From NCBI RefSeq assembly GCF_008801925.2, contig NZ_CP062804.1, positions 868,001-932,000 of the forward strand: DNA of 64,000 bases, given 5' to 3'. Each line of letters opens with the position of its first letter. The stretch's first letter is position 1. The DNA is from Cupriavidus basilensis (GTDB taxonomy: Bacteria > Pseudomonadota > Gammaproteobacteria > Burkholderiales > Burkholderiaceae). Below are positions 28,059 through 36,541 of this stretch, piece after piece. Below the pieces are notes generated by a model. That model saw only the letters and a list, made by a program, of their open reading frames with translations, searched no databases and had not been told where the DNA came from. The translations under genes and the position numbers were made by a program.

Positions 28059-29380
28059 GCTTGCTCCTCGGTTGATCCATATGCGGTGGCTTGCCGGCCG
28101 ACGTTGGCGTCGATCCCGGGATTGGTATCGGCATCGAGCTGCAGGAAGAGGGCGAACCACGCCAGCATCGGCAGGTTCTTCAGCACCGGCCCGAAGGGAT
28201 GCGCCCACCACGCCGGCGCCAGCCAGGTGATCAGCGCGGTATAGCCAAGCACCAGCGCCAGCTGCATGGCCCACACCGCGCGGGTAGGGCGCCACAGCAC
28301 CAGCCCCCCAAGCGCCAGATCCAGCCCCGCGCCCAGCCACACCAGCGGCGCGCGCCAGGCCGGCGGCAGCCCCGCCTCGCGCAGCAAGGCCGTGCCCGCG
28401 GCCAGGTCCGCGAAACACACCAAGGCGGTGGCCAGCCAGACCGCGGCAATGGCCAGCCGGCCAGCCAGCAGGGTCCAGAACAGCAAGGCAGGCAGCCGCT
28501 CGGCAGCGGTGGCAAAGGCGGCCGGCGCGCGCAAGCGCCGCGCGGCCAAGGTGGCCGCGGCGTGCGGGCTGGCGCTGTTGTCGGTGCGCAGCATGGCCAG
28601 GCTGTCGCCATCGGCCAGGCTGCCCGGCAGCCTAGCCAGGCATTGCGCCCCAAGGCCAGCCATCCAGCCCGGCACGCGCAGCACCCGCGCTGTGCGCAGC
28701 CCCATGCCGCCCCTCAGGGCGCCAAGCCAGTCGCCAAACCGCAGCCGGACCGGCCCAACCGCCGCCACCGTGCGCCGGCCCGCGCAGTCAGTGCGCACTA
28801 CCCGCAGCAGCAGCGCAATCAGGTCGTCGATATGGATCGGCTGCACATGCCCCGCATCCGCCGGCACCGGCAGCAAGGGCAACGCCGCCCAGCGCCGGAA
28901 CAAGGTGGCACTGCGGCCGCACGGCGCATACACCAGCGACGGCTGCACGATCACCCAATCCAGCGCGCTAGCGCGCAAGGCATCGTCCGCCATGCCCTTG
29001 CTGCGCCAGTAGGCGGTAGCCCCATCCGCCGCCGCGCCCAGTGCGGATAGCTGGACCACGCGCCGCACGCCAGCCCGCTCGCAGGCCAGCATCAGGGCCA
29101 GCGGCATATCCACATGCAATGCCTGGAAACGCTGCCGCCCGGTTTCCCGAAAGATGCCCACCGTGCTGACGACAGCATCGGCACCGCGCAAGGCCGCCAG
29201 CCAATGCGCCGGCGTGGTCCAGGTGGACAAATCCGCCGCAACGCGGTGAAGCCGTGGGTGACGGGGCAGTTGATCGAGCCGGCGGGCCAGCGCCACCACG
29301 TGATGCCCCTCGGCCAGCAAACGGGCCACCAGCGCCGATCCCACCAGCCCGCTCGCCCCGGTCACCAAGATCTTCATCAC
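28055..29380 (-). CDS. SDR/NmrA-like domain fused to a DoxX-like membrane domain
   Basis: A 441-residue fusion. The N-terminal ~290 residues are an atypical short-chain dehydrogenase/NAD(P)-binding domain (ILVTGASGLVGSALVARLL near residues 4-22; VVQLSALGA). The C-terminal ~130 residues carry four hydrophobic helices of DoxX-like character. Such fusions are seen in proteobacteria, usually with a DUF2269 protein, as here. The physiological reaction is unknown. An unusual long palindrome lies immediately upstream of the start, and a fragment of a second copy of this gene is found at 32640-32732. Confidence 0.85.
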   Translation of the reverse strand: MMKILVTGASGLVGSALVARLLAEGHHVVALARRLDQLPRHPRLHRVAADLSTWTTPAHWLAALRGADAVVSTVGIFRETGRQRFQALHVDMPLALMLACERAGVRRVVQLSALGAAADGATAYWRSKGMADDALRASALDWVIVQPSLVYAPCGRSATLFRRWAALPLLPVPADAGHVQPIHIDDLIALLLRVVRTDCAGRRTVAAVGPVRLRFGDWLGALRGGMGLRTARVLRVPGWMAGLGAQCLARLPGSLADGDSLAMLRTDNSASPHAAATLAARRLRAPAAFATAAERLPALLFWTLLAGRLAIAAVWLATALVCFADLAAGTALLREAGLPPAWRAPLVWLGAGLDLALGGLVLWRPTRAVWAMQLALVLGYTALITWLAPAWWAHPFGPVLKNLPMLAWFALFLQLDADTNPGIDANVGRQATAYGSTEEQA

Positions 29381-29391
29381 GCCACCTGTCT

Positions 29392-29427
29392 GTTCTGTAA
29401 TTTCTGTGTAGACAGAAATTACAGAAC
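29392..29427. promoter_or_regulatory. Perfect 16-bp inverted repeat just upstream of the SDR gene
   Basis: GTTCTGTAATTTCTGT (29392-29407) and ACAGAAATTACAGAAC (29412-29427) are perfect complements around GTAG. Each arm itself contains two TTCTGT-type hexamers in direct orientation. The site ends 12 bases before the SDR start codon, so it is either an operator overlapping the transcription start or a strong hairpin in the leader. A TetR-type or similar repressor is possible; none is encoded next to it. Confidence 0.6.
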
Positions 29428-29506
29428 GAGAGACGGGAAGTCAAGCGCTGTCGCGCAGGGGGTGGGGTGGCTTAGCGTGACGTTTCTCTCCGGGTTCTGG
29501 TCGAGA

Positions 29507-29592
29507 TATACTCTGTTCGTCGCTGCAAAACAGCGGCCGGGAATAGCAGCCCGAAAAACGTAGACGAACGACCGCCGCAAGGCGGGATTTTT
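29507..29592 (+). ncRNA. Structured small RNA resembling c4 antisense RNA, with terminator
   Basis: A TATACT -10 box (29507-29512) precedes a compact fold. The outer stem GTTCGTC/GACGAAC (29515-29521 with 29563-29569) encloses two hairpins, GCTG/CAGC (29522-29534) and CGGG/CCCG (29538-29553). A terminator follows (CCGCC-GCAA-GGCGG then T-run, 29572-29592). This layout, and its place directly upstream of a mini-ORF coupled to a second gene, match the phage P1/P7 C4-icd-ant arrangement, in which C4 blocks translation of icd. Clear base-pairing to the mini-ORF ribosome site could not be shown by eye. Confidence 0.6.
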
Positions 29593-29619
29593 CGATTCGC
29601 TAACGTAGGAGGCGCTCCC

Positions 29620-29724
29620 ATGCCCCTGTCTTCACTCGCCCGTTCCGGGCAACGCTTGACCCGCCCCAGTCCACTCGTCCAGCCACACAGGAACGCCACC
29701 GCGACGGAGGCTGCCCATGTTTAG
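29620..29724 (+). CDS. 34-residue leader ORF coupled to the next gene (icd-like position)
   Basis: The frame MPLSSLARSGQRLTR... has an AGGAGG ribosome site eight bases upstream and ends in TAG at 29722. The stop overlaps the start of the next gene (ATGTTTAG), so the two are likely coupled. The peptide has no recognised domain and is basic and Pro-rich. Its main role may be to control translation of the next gene, as icd does for ant in P1. Confidence 0.5.
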   Translation: MPLSSLARSGQRLTRPSPLVQPHRNATATEAAHV

Positions 29725-30007
29725 GCACAGCCGCTACGGCGTCACTGCCGAACACTCCGGCGCGGACATGTTCGTGACCGCCCATACCCCATGCGAAAGC
29801 CCGCAGAGCCTCGCTGGCGAAAAAGCGGCACAACTCTACGCGCTACTCTTCATGACCCGCGACAGCGCCGCCGCCGGAACATTCGGCGATCTGGTCGCAG
29901 ACATCCAGGGCCCTCTGCTCTCACTGGCGACCGGACTGGCGCAAGAAATACTGGTGCTGAGCGAACTCGCGGCGGAGCATGGGGAGGACGGGCGCGGCGA
30001 CGCATAG
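29717..30007 (+). CDS. Small protein of unknown function downstream of the c4-like RNA
   Basis: A 96-residue protein starting MFRHSRYGVTAEHSGADMF. It has a mostly alpha-helical C-terminal half (SLAGEKAAQLYALLFM; LLSLATGLAQEILVLSELAAEHG). No catalytic motif is visible. The layout, a structured RNA then a mini-ORF then a small helical protein, resembles cassettes with DUF3077-type genes in Pseudomonas. The sequence similarity itself is weak and uncertain. It marks the left edge of the accessory region. Confidence 0.6.
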   Translation: MFRHSRYGVTAEHSGADMFVTAHTPCESPQSLAGEKAAQLYALLFMTRDSAAAGTFGDLVADIQGPLLSLATGLAQEILVLSELAAEHGEDGRGDA

Positions 30008-30081
30008 CGGCGGGTCGGTCGTCCGCTGCTTCCATCGATGAGGGAGCAGGTGCCGTTCATTAAGGCAGGGCATTTCCACGA

Positions 30082-30122
30082 GGGCGGGAATCCAGTGCGC
30101 TGAGCTGAATAAGTTCCCGCCC
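30082..30122. repeat. 9-bp inverted repeat with long loop
   Basis: GGGCGGGAA (30082-30090) pairs with TTCCCGCCC (30114-30122) across 23 bases. It lies in the non-coding stretch between the helical small protein and the transposase remnant. GCGGGAA occurs again near 30161 and 30195. It may be a terminator or part of the old mobile element. Confidence 0.45.
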
Positions 30123-30173
30123 GCTGCCGTCCCGCACCCCCACTTCCCCCTGGCAGCATGGCGGGAACCTGCT

Positions 30174-30191
30174 CAGAAATTACAGAACGAG
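30174..30191. repeat. 18-bp copy of the SDR upstream operator arm
   Basis: CAGAAATTACAGAACGAG is identical to 29413-29430 and is followed by a similar CGGGAAG. Only one arm of the palindrome is present here. A more degraded relative lies near 32777. The three copies outline the edges of the mosaic region. Confidence 0.7.
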
Positions 30192-30308
30192 GGGCGGGAA
30201 GCAAACCGCCGCGCAAAGGCTGGCCGCGACCATGCAGCGTGGTCACTGCGGATATGCCGAGAATGTCAGGGTAGGGCGGCATGGCCGCCCCCGTGTGTGC
30301 GCTGTAGC

Positions 30309-30548
30309 TCAGCCCACTTGAATCCCGCTGGCGGCGTCGTCGACATAGACCAGCAGTGTGCAGGCCGGTGCCCGCCCCTCGAACTAGCGGTGATCACTGC
30401 CGTCGATCTGGATCAGGTCGACCAGGCACGCGCGGCGATTGCGCGGCTGGTAGGTCTTGGGCGGGTGCTGCTTGCGCGGCATCCAAAGCCCGGCGCTCGC
30501 TATCAGTTGGCGGTTCGTTTCCTTGGACAAGGCCAGCTGCCGGCACCA
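30309..30548 (-). pseudogene. Remnant of an ISNCY/IS481-like transposase
   Basis: On the minus strand the sequence reads LALSKETNRQLIASAGLWMP, then RNRRACLVDLIQIDGSDHR, an in-frame TAG where a Trp codon is usual, then FEGRAPACTLLVYVDDAAS, and stops after GIQVG. IQIDGSDHxWFE and LVYVDDA are hallmarks of the DDE catalytic core of this transposase group. Both ends of the gene are missing and the core carries a stop, so it is inactive. Its upstream end abuts the phage-like fragment at about 30540-30550. Confidence 0.75.
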
Positions 30549-30566
30549 TTCAGGCGCCGGCAGCTG
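30534..30566. repeat. 11-bp perfect inverted repeat at a junction
   Basis: CAGCTGCCGGC (30534-30544) and GCCGGCAGCTG (30556-30566) are exact inverted copies around 11 bases. They lie exactly where similarity to the transposase remnant ends and the phage-like reading frame begins. The repeat may be a former element end or a recombination scar. Confidence 0.55.
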
Positions 30567-30781
30567 TGACCAATGTCGCGGCCGATGCTACGCGCATGGT
30601 CTGGCGTGTGCGAAATGCGGGGCCGGGCCAACTCGCCATTGGCGACAGCACAGAGACGGTGAATAATGCCGTCATCGCGCCATCACAGGGGGATGTATGG
30701 ACAGAAGGCGACGTATCGCAATTGCGGCGCTATGTGGTTTCGGACTCGAAGGCTACTGCCGCATTGGAGGTGCTCAAGTGA
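30556..30781 (+). pseudogene. 5'-truncated small gene ahead of the tailspike-like gene
   Basis: The frame reads APAAVTNVAADATRMVWRV, then NAGPGQLAIGDSTETVNN and so on to ALEVLK. It ends in TGA at 30779, overlapping the next start by four bases (GTGA). Upstream of about 30550 the frame runs into the transposase remnant, so the original start is lost; an internal ATG at 30596 could still be used. The sequence looks like a small virion or tail-associated beta-rich protein. No family is claimed. Confidence 0.5.
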
Positions 30782-32510
30782 GTGCATTGAGCAAAACGTT
30801 GCTGGACCGTGCCAAGGCGCTGACCGATTACGCCGCGCTGCGCGCCTATACCGGCAAAGAGGCAGCGGTGACCCTTTCTGCCGCCGGCATCTCCGGCACC
30901 TTCGTGGCGGACACCGGCGACATAACCAGCGCAGACAACGGGGCCACCATCATCGTGGACGGCAACGGAATGCGGCGGAAACGCGTGTTTGATGGGCCAA
31001 TCAATGTGAAATGGTTTGGCGCCAAGGGAGATGGCATTACCAGCGATGTGGCGGCGTTCCAGGCAGCCTTCTCCGATGGCCGCGAGGTGGAAATCGGTAC
31101 CGGCACGTACCTGCTGGATGCTGCGATCAACATCGCGGCAGGCAACCCGCGCACGGTGCGCGGAAATGGCACCGTCACGTTCAAGGTCGGCCTGGCAGCG
31201 AATACCAACCTGATCAGTTCCTACGCGGCCATTTCTTTCGAAAATGTTACATTCGATTTTGGTAATGGGTTCGTCAAGATCGCGCTGTATTATCGGGCGA
31301 ATTGCGGTTCGATTTCGCTGAAAAAGGTGAATTTTCAGAATATACGGGACACCAAAAATACCTACGGGTCGTTCGTCGTCTATATCGACCCGCAAGGAAA
31401 TCGGTTTGATCTGGATGGGCTGGCGTTCAGTAATCTGCTAAAAACCGGCAATGGTGTCATCACCGATAGCAACGGCAGTTTGAATTGCATTTATGTGGGC
31501 GGTAATTCCATGGTCGGCATCGCGGCGGTGGGAACGATAAAACGGGTTTCGTTTGTCGAGATCCACAATATCGATAGGTCCGGAAATCTGCTGTACGAAG
31601 ACACAACCGGCATTTACATTGCCACCCCGGCGAGCGACCAAGATAACTCGGTCGGTATTTCAGATGTCTACGGCTACAACTTCGGTAAGAGACTCATCAA
31701 GGTGCAGGCCTCCAACGTGACGGCGCGCAACGTCATTGGATATGCGCCGGCCGGTGATTCGTCGTCCGTGATCGCCTTTATGTCGGATGCTGTGTTGGGA
31801 GACAAGTTCGGCAATGCAGCCACGGACGTGTGGGCGTACGGCAACATGGAATACGCCTTCACCACATCCGCGCAAGGCACCAAGTTTAAAAACGTCATCG
31901 CGGCTAACCAGCCGGGCTTGCTGGCGGGCATGAGCAACGCTGCCTTCGGCATCCTTATTGCTGGCAACAACGCGGTTATCGAAAACTACGAAAGCAACGC
32001 CTCGCGGGCCTTTGCTTTCGGTAGCGCAACACAGATTATAATGAATACCCGTATCAAGAATATGCGGATGACGATGAGGGATAATCAGAACTATGGAATC
32101 GGCGCTGTCTCCACTATCACCGGCTATGATGGATTGGAAATCGACGGACTCTATATCGATTACCAATCGACTGCCACCGGAATCCCGATTGATCTGGAAA
32201 CCTATTTCCACGGCACGACCATCACGGCGCGCAATCTGGTACTGAAAAATGTGCAGGTCGTGTCCAATGGCCGGCTGAATGCGTACGGCATCCTGCGCAG
32301 ACCATCGGCGCCACCAACGTCGCGGTCTATAACGACCGGTCCGCCGATGTGATTGTGCAGAGCTGCGACCAGGCCAAGGTGAAGGGTACGACTACCGCCG
32401 CATCCGTGATTGGAAAGTGGACGGTCGATATCACGGTGAACCGTCCTACCACCGGACTGGAGGCCGGGCTGTCAGTGCATTTCGATACCACGCTCGGCAA
32501 GTCAATCTAA
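30778..32510 (+). pseudogene. Pectate-lyase-fold (tailspike or depolymerase-like) gene with a frameshift near its end
   Basis: A GTG start coupled to the fragment before it opens a ~577-codon gene. After a short N-terminal region (MSALSKTLLDRAKALTDYAA), VKWFGAKGDGITSDVAAFQAAF near residue 80 is the signature of the pectate_lyase_3 beta-helix found in phage tailspikes and polysaccharide lyases. Helix-like Asn-rich rungs follow. At about 32297 the frame shifts: one missing C in CGC-CAG would restore TIGATNVAVYNDRSADVIV and so on to TLGKSI, stop at 32508. As read, the protein ends early at 32352. The base composition is AT-richer than its neighbours, which suggests phage origin. Confidence 0.8.
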
Positions 32511-32639
32511 TGGAACGGGGCTGTCTGGAAAGACGCCACCGGGGCGACGGTGTGAAATCGCCCGCGCTCCAGCTCGCCGCGACCGTCGCTGCCATGCTGG
32601 CGGTGGCATACAGCGCCAGTGCATCCGCCGTAGTGACGG

Positions 32640-32732
32640 ACCCAAGAGCCACCGCTGATGCCCCTCAGCAAGCAAACAGGCCACCAGAGCCGATCCCACC
32701 AGCCTGCTCGCCCCGGTCACCAAGATCTCCAT
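32640..32732 (-). pseudogene. Fragment of a second copy of the SDR gene
   Basis: On the minus strand, MEILVTGASRLVGSALVACL continues as LAEGHQ, nearly identical in DNA and protein to the start of the SDR gene at 29380 (MKILVTGASGLVGSALVARL). Similarity is lost after about 25-30 codons. The upstream DNA, up to about 32800, also resembles the SDR leader in a degraded form. It is a leftover of a duplication or unequal recombination. Confidence 0.8.
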
Positions 32733-32915
32733 GGTGTTACCTATCTTCTCTGCAATTACCGTCTAAATTGCAACCACAGAAAAAAGGCGAGAAGTCAAGT
32801 GCTGCTGCTGAAGGGCTAACTGCGGCCATGCAGAATGGGTGTTAGGAGTGTTGCGAGACAAGGGCGACGACGTCGGGGTAGGGCGGTCTCACCGCCCGGA
32901 TCGGTACCGCGTGGC

Positions 32916-33401
32916 TCAGCCCGCTTGAGATTCCTTGGCCGGCCCGCGCGCATTCCGGCGCTTGAGCGTATCGCTGGCCACGGATTCCGACAGGAACTGC
33001 CACAAGGTGCGAACCCGGATCACCCCATCCCCCGGGCCATCATGGGTCAGGCGGCTCGCCACCTCCTCCAGCTTGCCAAACATCTCCTGGCGAAGCTGCC
33101 TGCGCAGCACCGCAACCTGCTCGGCCGGCACCACCACCTCGTCGCGGTTACCAAACCAGCGGCGTTCCGCAAGGAACAGCAACGCTGCCACCACCGCTGC
33201 GCCAATCCCCACGTTCTCAAAACCGTCCAATTGGAAGCTGCCCACCGCGAAACACAGCACCGCCACCACGGCCATCGCGATAAAGGCGGTGCGAAGCAGC
33301 ACAAATGCGCGAGGATGGGAGATTTTGCGCGCCAGATCCCGGACTGCAGTGATTTCGCCCTGCTCCAGGACGTTGAGGACGTTGGTGGTCGACACTTTCA
33401 T
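32916..33401 (-). CDS. Small two-helix membrane protein of unknown function
   Basis: A 161-residue protein starting at MKVSTTNVLNVLEQGEITAV. An N-terminal helical segment is followed by two hydrophobic helices (FVLLRTAFIAMAVVAVLCFAVG and IGAAVVAALLFLAERRW). A C-terminal cytoplasmic-type helix follows, rich in Arg/Glu (AEQVAVLRRQLRQEMFGKLEEVASRL). No family is recognised. It lies at the right edge of the mosaic region; the longer frame to 33614 adds non-conserved sequence. Confidence 0.6.
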   Translation of the reverse strand: MKVSTTNVLNVLEQGEITAVRDLARKISHPRAFVLLRTAFIAMAVVAVLCFAVGSFQLDGFENVGIGAAVVAALLFLAERRWFGNRDEVVVPAEQVAVLRRQLRQEMFGKLEEVASRLTHDGPGDGVIRVRTLWQFLSESVASDTLKRRNARGPAKESQAG

Positions 33402-33753
33402 GGTTTTATTGTCTTGTCTCGTTGTTACGGCCGCGCAGGCCAGACCACGCCGCAAAATCGCGCTCCCGGCGCGGCACTCACGGAACCTTGTCACCCGCGG
33501 AGAACCGGCAGTGTATACGCATGCAGCCAGAGGCGCTTTTCCTGCTGTGTCCGGCTGGACAGGCCGTAGCCAAGGAGATCGAGCCAGATTAACTCGATGG
33601 TAGCGCCCGAGCATAGGCCGTCAATGCACCGTTTGCCCTAACCCGTCATCCTTTCGGGCTAGGTTCTGGCGCATAAGATCGGGAATAAGAAATCGGGCCG
33701 GCATGCCCGGCCCCGTGATCAGGCGGGAAGGCAAGGCAACAAGACAAAGCCAG

Positions 33754-34095
33754 TCAGAACGTTACGCCCGGCACTCTCGGTACCTGGCGCGTCCTGATAT
33801 TGAAATGCGGCTCGCCGTAGGCCTCCAGCAAGCGAATGATCTCCCGGGCCGAATCCGCGCGCGTCGTGCGGATCTCACTAAGCCGCCGGGGCGCCGCCGC
33901 GCCACTCACTATATAGTGCCGCCGCACCGTCAGCACCGACTCGTCAGGCGACGGCATCAAGACGGGGGCCGCATCCTCCTCCTTGTAGCTGCCATATACC
34001 CAGCCCGCCGGCGTCAGATGCGCCTCGATCCACGCCTCGCCCGATGCAAACATCGCCGCATCGGCCGCCAGGTCTTTTTCGATTGAATCCAGCAT
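33754..34095 (-). CDS. Small cytoplasmic-type protein of unknown function
   Basis: A 113-residue protein starting at MLDSIEKDLAADAAMF. The sequence mixes helix (SIEKDLAADAAMFASGEAWIEA) and likely strands (AGWVYGSYKEED, VLTVRRHYIVSG, HFNIRTRQ). No signal peptide, membrane helix or known motif is visible. The longer frame to 34278 has a Cys-rich unnatural N-terminus and was not used. The 350 bases between it and the preceding gene hold nothing recognisable. Confidence 0.5.
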   Translation of the reverse strand: MLDSIEKDLAADAAMFASGEAWIEAHLTPAGWVYGSYKEEDAAPVLMPSPDESVLTVRRHYIVSGAAAPRRLSEIRTTRADSAREIIRLLEAYGEPHFNIRTRQVPRVPGVTF

Positions 34096-34341
34096 CTGCT
34101 TCTGCCCTTCAAGGTGACAACCACTGCAACAGCAAATCATTCTCGTTAGGCAAATGCAGTGTCGGTACCCCGCCTTGGTAGGACCCACCCCGGCGCAGGG
34201 TAAGAATGTCTGGACAAAGGCATGCCCCGTCCGGCCGCCAATGCCATATCGACGGCGGCAGCACATTCTTATCCCCACCTAAGCGTGGCACCTACCTTAG
34301 CGGGGTAACCGCGATCGCCGCGTGCACCAATAATCAGCACC

Positions 34342-34409
34342 AGCAAGCGTGACCCCTTGCTAATTCCCGATAGGGTGTAGGCACTCCCCGCGCCTACACC
34401 CTTTTTTTT
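34342..34409 (+). terminator. Strong rho-independent terminator with a preceding hairpin; candidate small RNA 3' end
   Basis: GGGTGTAGGC (34373-34382) and GCCTACACCC (34392-34401) are perfect 10-bp arms followed by eight Ts. A second hairpin, AGCAAG/CTTGCT (34342-34361), lies just before it. No plus-strand gene is present for more than 700 bases upstream, so the terminator may end a small RNA that starts somewhere in 34100-34340. A promoter was not found. Confidence 0.65.
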
Positions 34410-34410
34410 G

Positions 34411-34440
34411 GGTTCATCTGATTCTCAGGTTCATCCGATT
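34411..34440 (+). repeat. Imperfect 13-base direct repeat
   Basis: GGTTCATCTGATT (34411-34423) and GGTTCATCCGATT (34428-34440) differ at one base. They lie about 100 bases from the 3' end of the IS110-type transposase gene and may belong to the element's end or its insertion site. Confidence 0.4.
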
Positions 34441-34542
34441 TTTGTGTGGGTCGATGCATCGCAGGGCTATTTCCAGCCAACGCTGGGCCAATTCCGGCGC
34501 TGCCGTAGCTCCCCTCTCCCGCACGGCGGGAGAGCAACCGTG

Positions 34543-35553
<1,011 letters not shown>

Positions 35554-35674
35554 CTAAACGCTATCAAAAATGGAAGCCTCGATCCTCGCTCTCCCTCGAA
35601 CTTGGGCTTTCGCCCAGGGCATGGGGCCATCGATCTGAGGCTTCCAGGACATATTTTCCGACATACAAGGGGTT

Positions 35675-35741
35675 GGGGGAGAGGGCGGGCCTACGCAAGA
35701 GCGAGGCGCATCACGTTGAGCGAGCGCCCGCCTTCTCCCCC
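35675..35741 (+). repeat. Dispersed palindromic repeat, copy 2
   Basis: The core at 35683-35732 matches the reverse complement of 22971-23021, including GCAAGAGCGAGG, a CGCATCACGTTG-type loop and GCGCCCGCC. Here the arms are longer, with GGGGGAGA on the left and TCTCCCCC on the right. It is a repetitive extragenic palindrome-like unit. Other copies are likely elsewhere in the genome. Confidence 0.65.
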
Positions 35742-35892
35742 GGCCCCTTCATGTGAGAGGGGAGAAAACCAGCGCCTTGCTTCCAGCAACGCGCAGCCGC
35801 ATGCAGCACCCACACAAAAGTCAGAGGTCCATTTTTTAAGGGCATGGCAATCGGCCATGTGCAACATGGCGCAGCAAGAATGCATCACAACA

Positions 35893-36541
35893 TGATGTTT
35901 TAGATCTCGCTGAAAAGCCCTCTATCCATCTCCACGCAAGCACAAATTCGCATTGCCGTGGAAGTCCCCCCGAAGTTATTCGATCCCCACCTTGGTGGGG
36001 AAATAAAAACCAGAACGATCCGCGCATGGCCAACGCATGACCGGCGAAATCGGGCGATGAAAGCGCGCGTTCCATCCGCAAGCCACCTCGGTGCGCGAAC
36101 AAGGAAAACCGCAAAAAACCCCGGAAAAACCGCGCAAAACCGCGTAGCCCAATCGGGTGAAAACAGACAAACAGAGCCAGCAAACTCCATCATGAACACA
36201 AACCAAATTCTTCTGCATTACCCCTTTTAGGGGCATCCCTCCTTTTGTCGGGTCCACTCTTCAGTAGGGATAGAAAACACGGCAAAAACGGCCGCATCGC
36301 CTTGAAGATCTACCCCCAAGAGCCATACACTTCGCCGGTCTTCGCGCAGTGATGCACTGCAAGAGCTAAGCGTGCAGGCATCAAGAAGCCACCGCCGCAA
36401 CGTTCATCTCCGCCCTGCAGCGCATCGCAGCGGAAAGGCACCGACGTGTGCCATGTTGGACAAGCGGATTCGTCGCAGCAATCCCAAGCCAGGAGACGGC
36501 CAGGAGCGCGGACTTTCGGGTATCAAGGGAATTATCAAGAC
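35893..36541 (+). promoter_or_regulatory. Long AT-rich leader and promoter region of the polysaccharide operon
   Basis: About 650 bases without a convincing gene precede wza. Visible elements are a perfect palindrome CCCCACC-TT-GGTGGGG (35985-36000), a small hairpin CCCCT-TTT-AGGGG (36221-36233), and GTAGGGATAGAAAA (36264-36277). The last is repeated exactly upstream of the PglF-like gene. An ATCCCT/AGGGAT inverted pair surrounds a possible -35 TTGTCG at 36245. Such long leaders are usual for capsule operons. The exact promoter is not fixed. Confidence 0.55.
36264..36277 (+). promoter_or_regulatory. Shared 14-bp motif, copy upstream of wza
   Basis: GTAGGGATAGAAAA here is identical to the motif at 62690-62703 on the minus strand upstream of the PglF-like gene. 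In both places an A-rich stretch follows and a short C-T-rich stretch precedes. It could be part of the promoter or a site for a common regulator of the locus. Confidence 0.6.

Noticed and set aside
30304..30322. TAGCTCAG tRNA-like D-loop sequence
   Set aside because: It coincides with the end of the transposase remnant, and no acceptor stem, anticodon arm or T-loop can be drawn around it.
35836..36257. Overlapping Cys/Phe-rich frames in the wza leader
   Set aside because: Several frames are open in the same AT-rich stretch with no conserved pattern; it fits a non-coding leader better.
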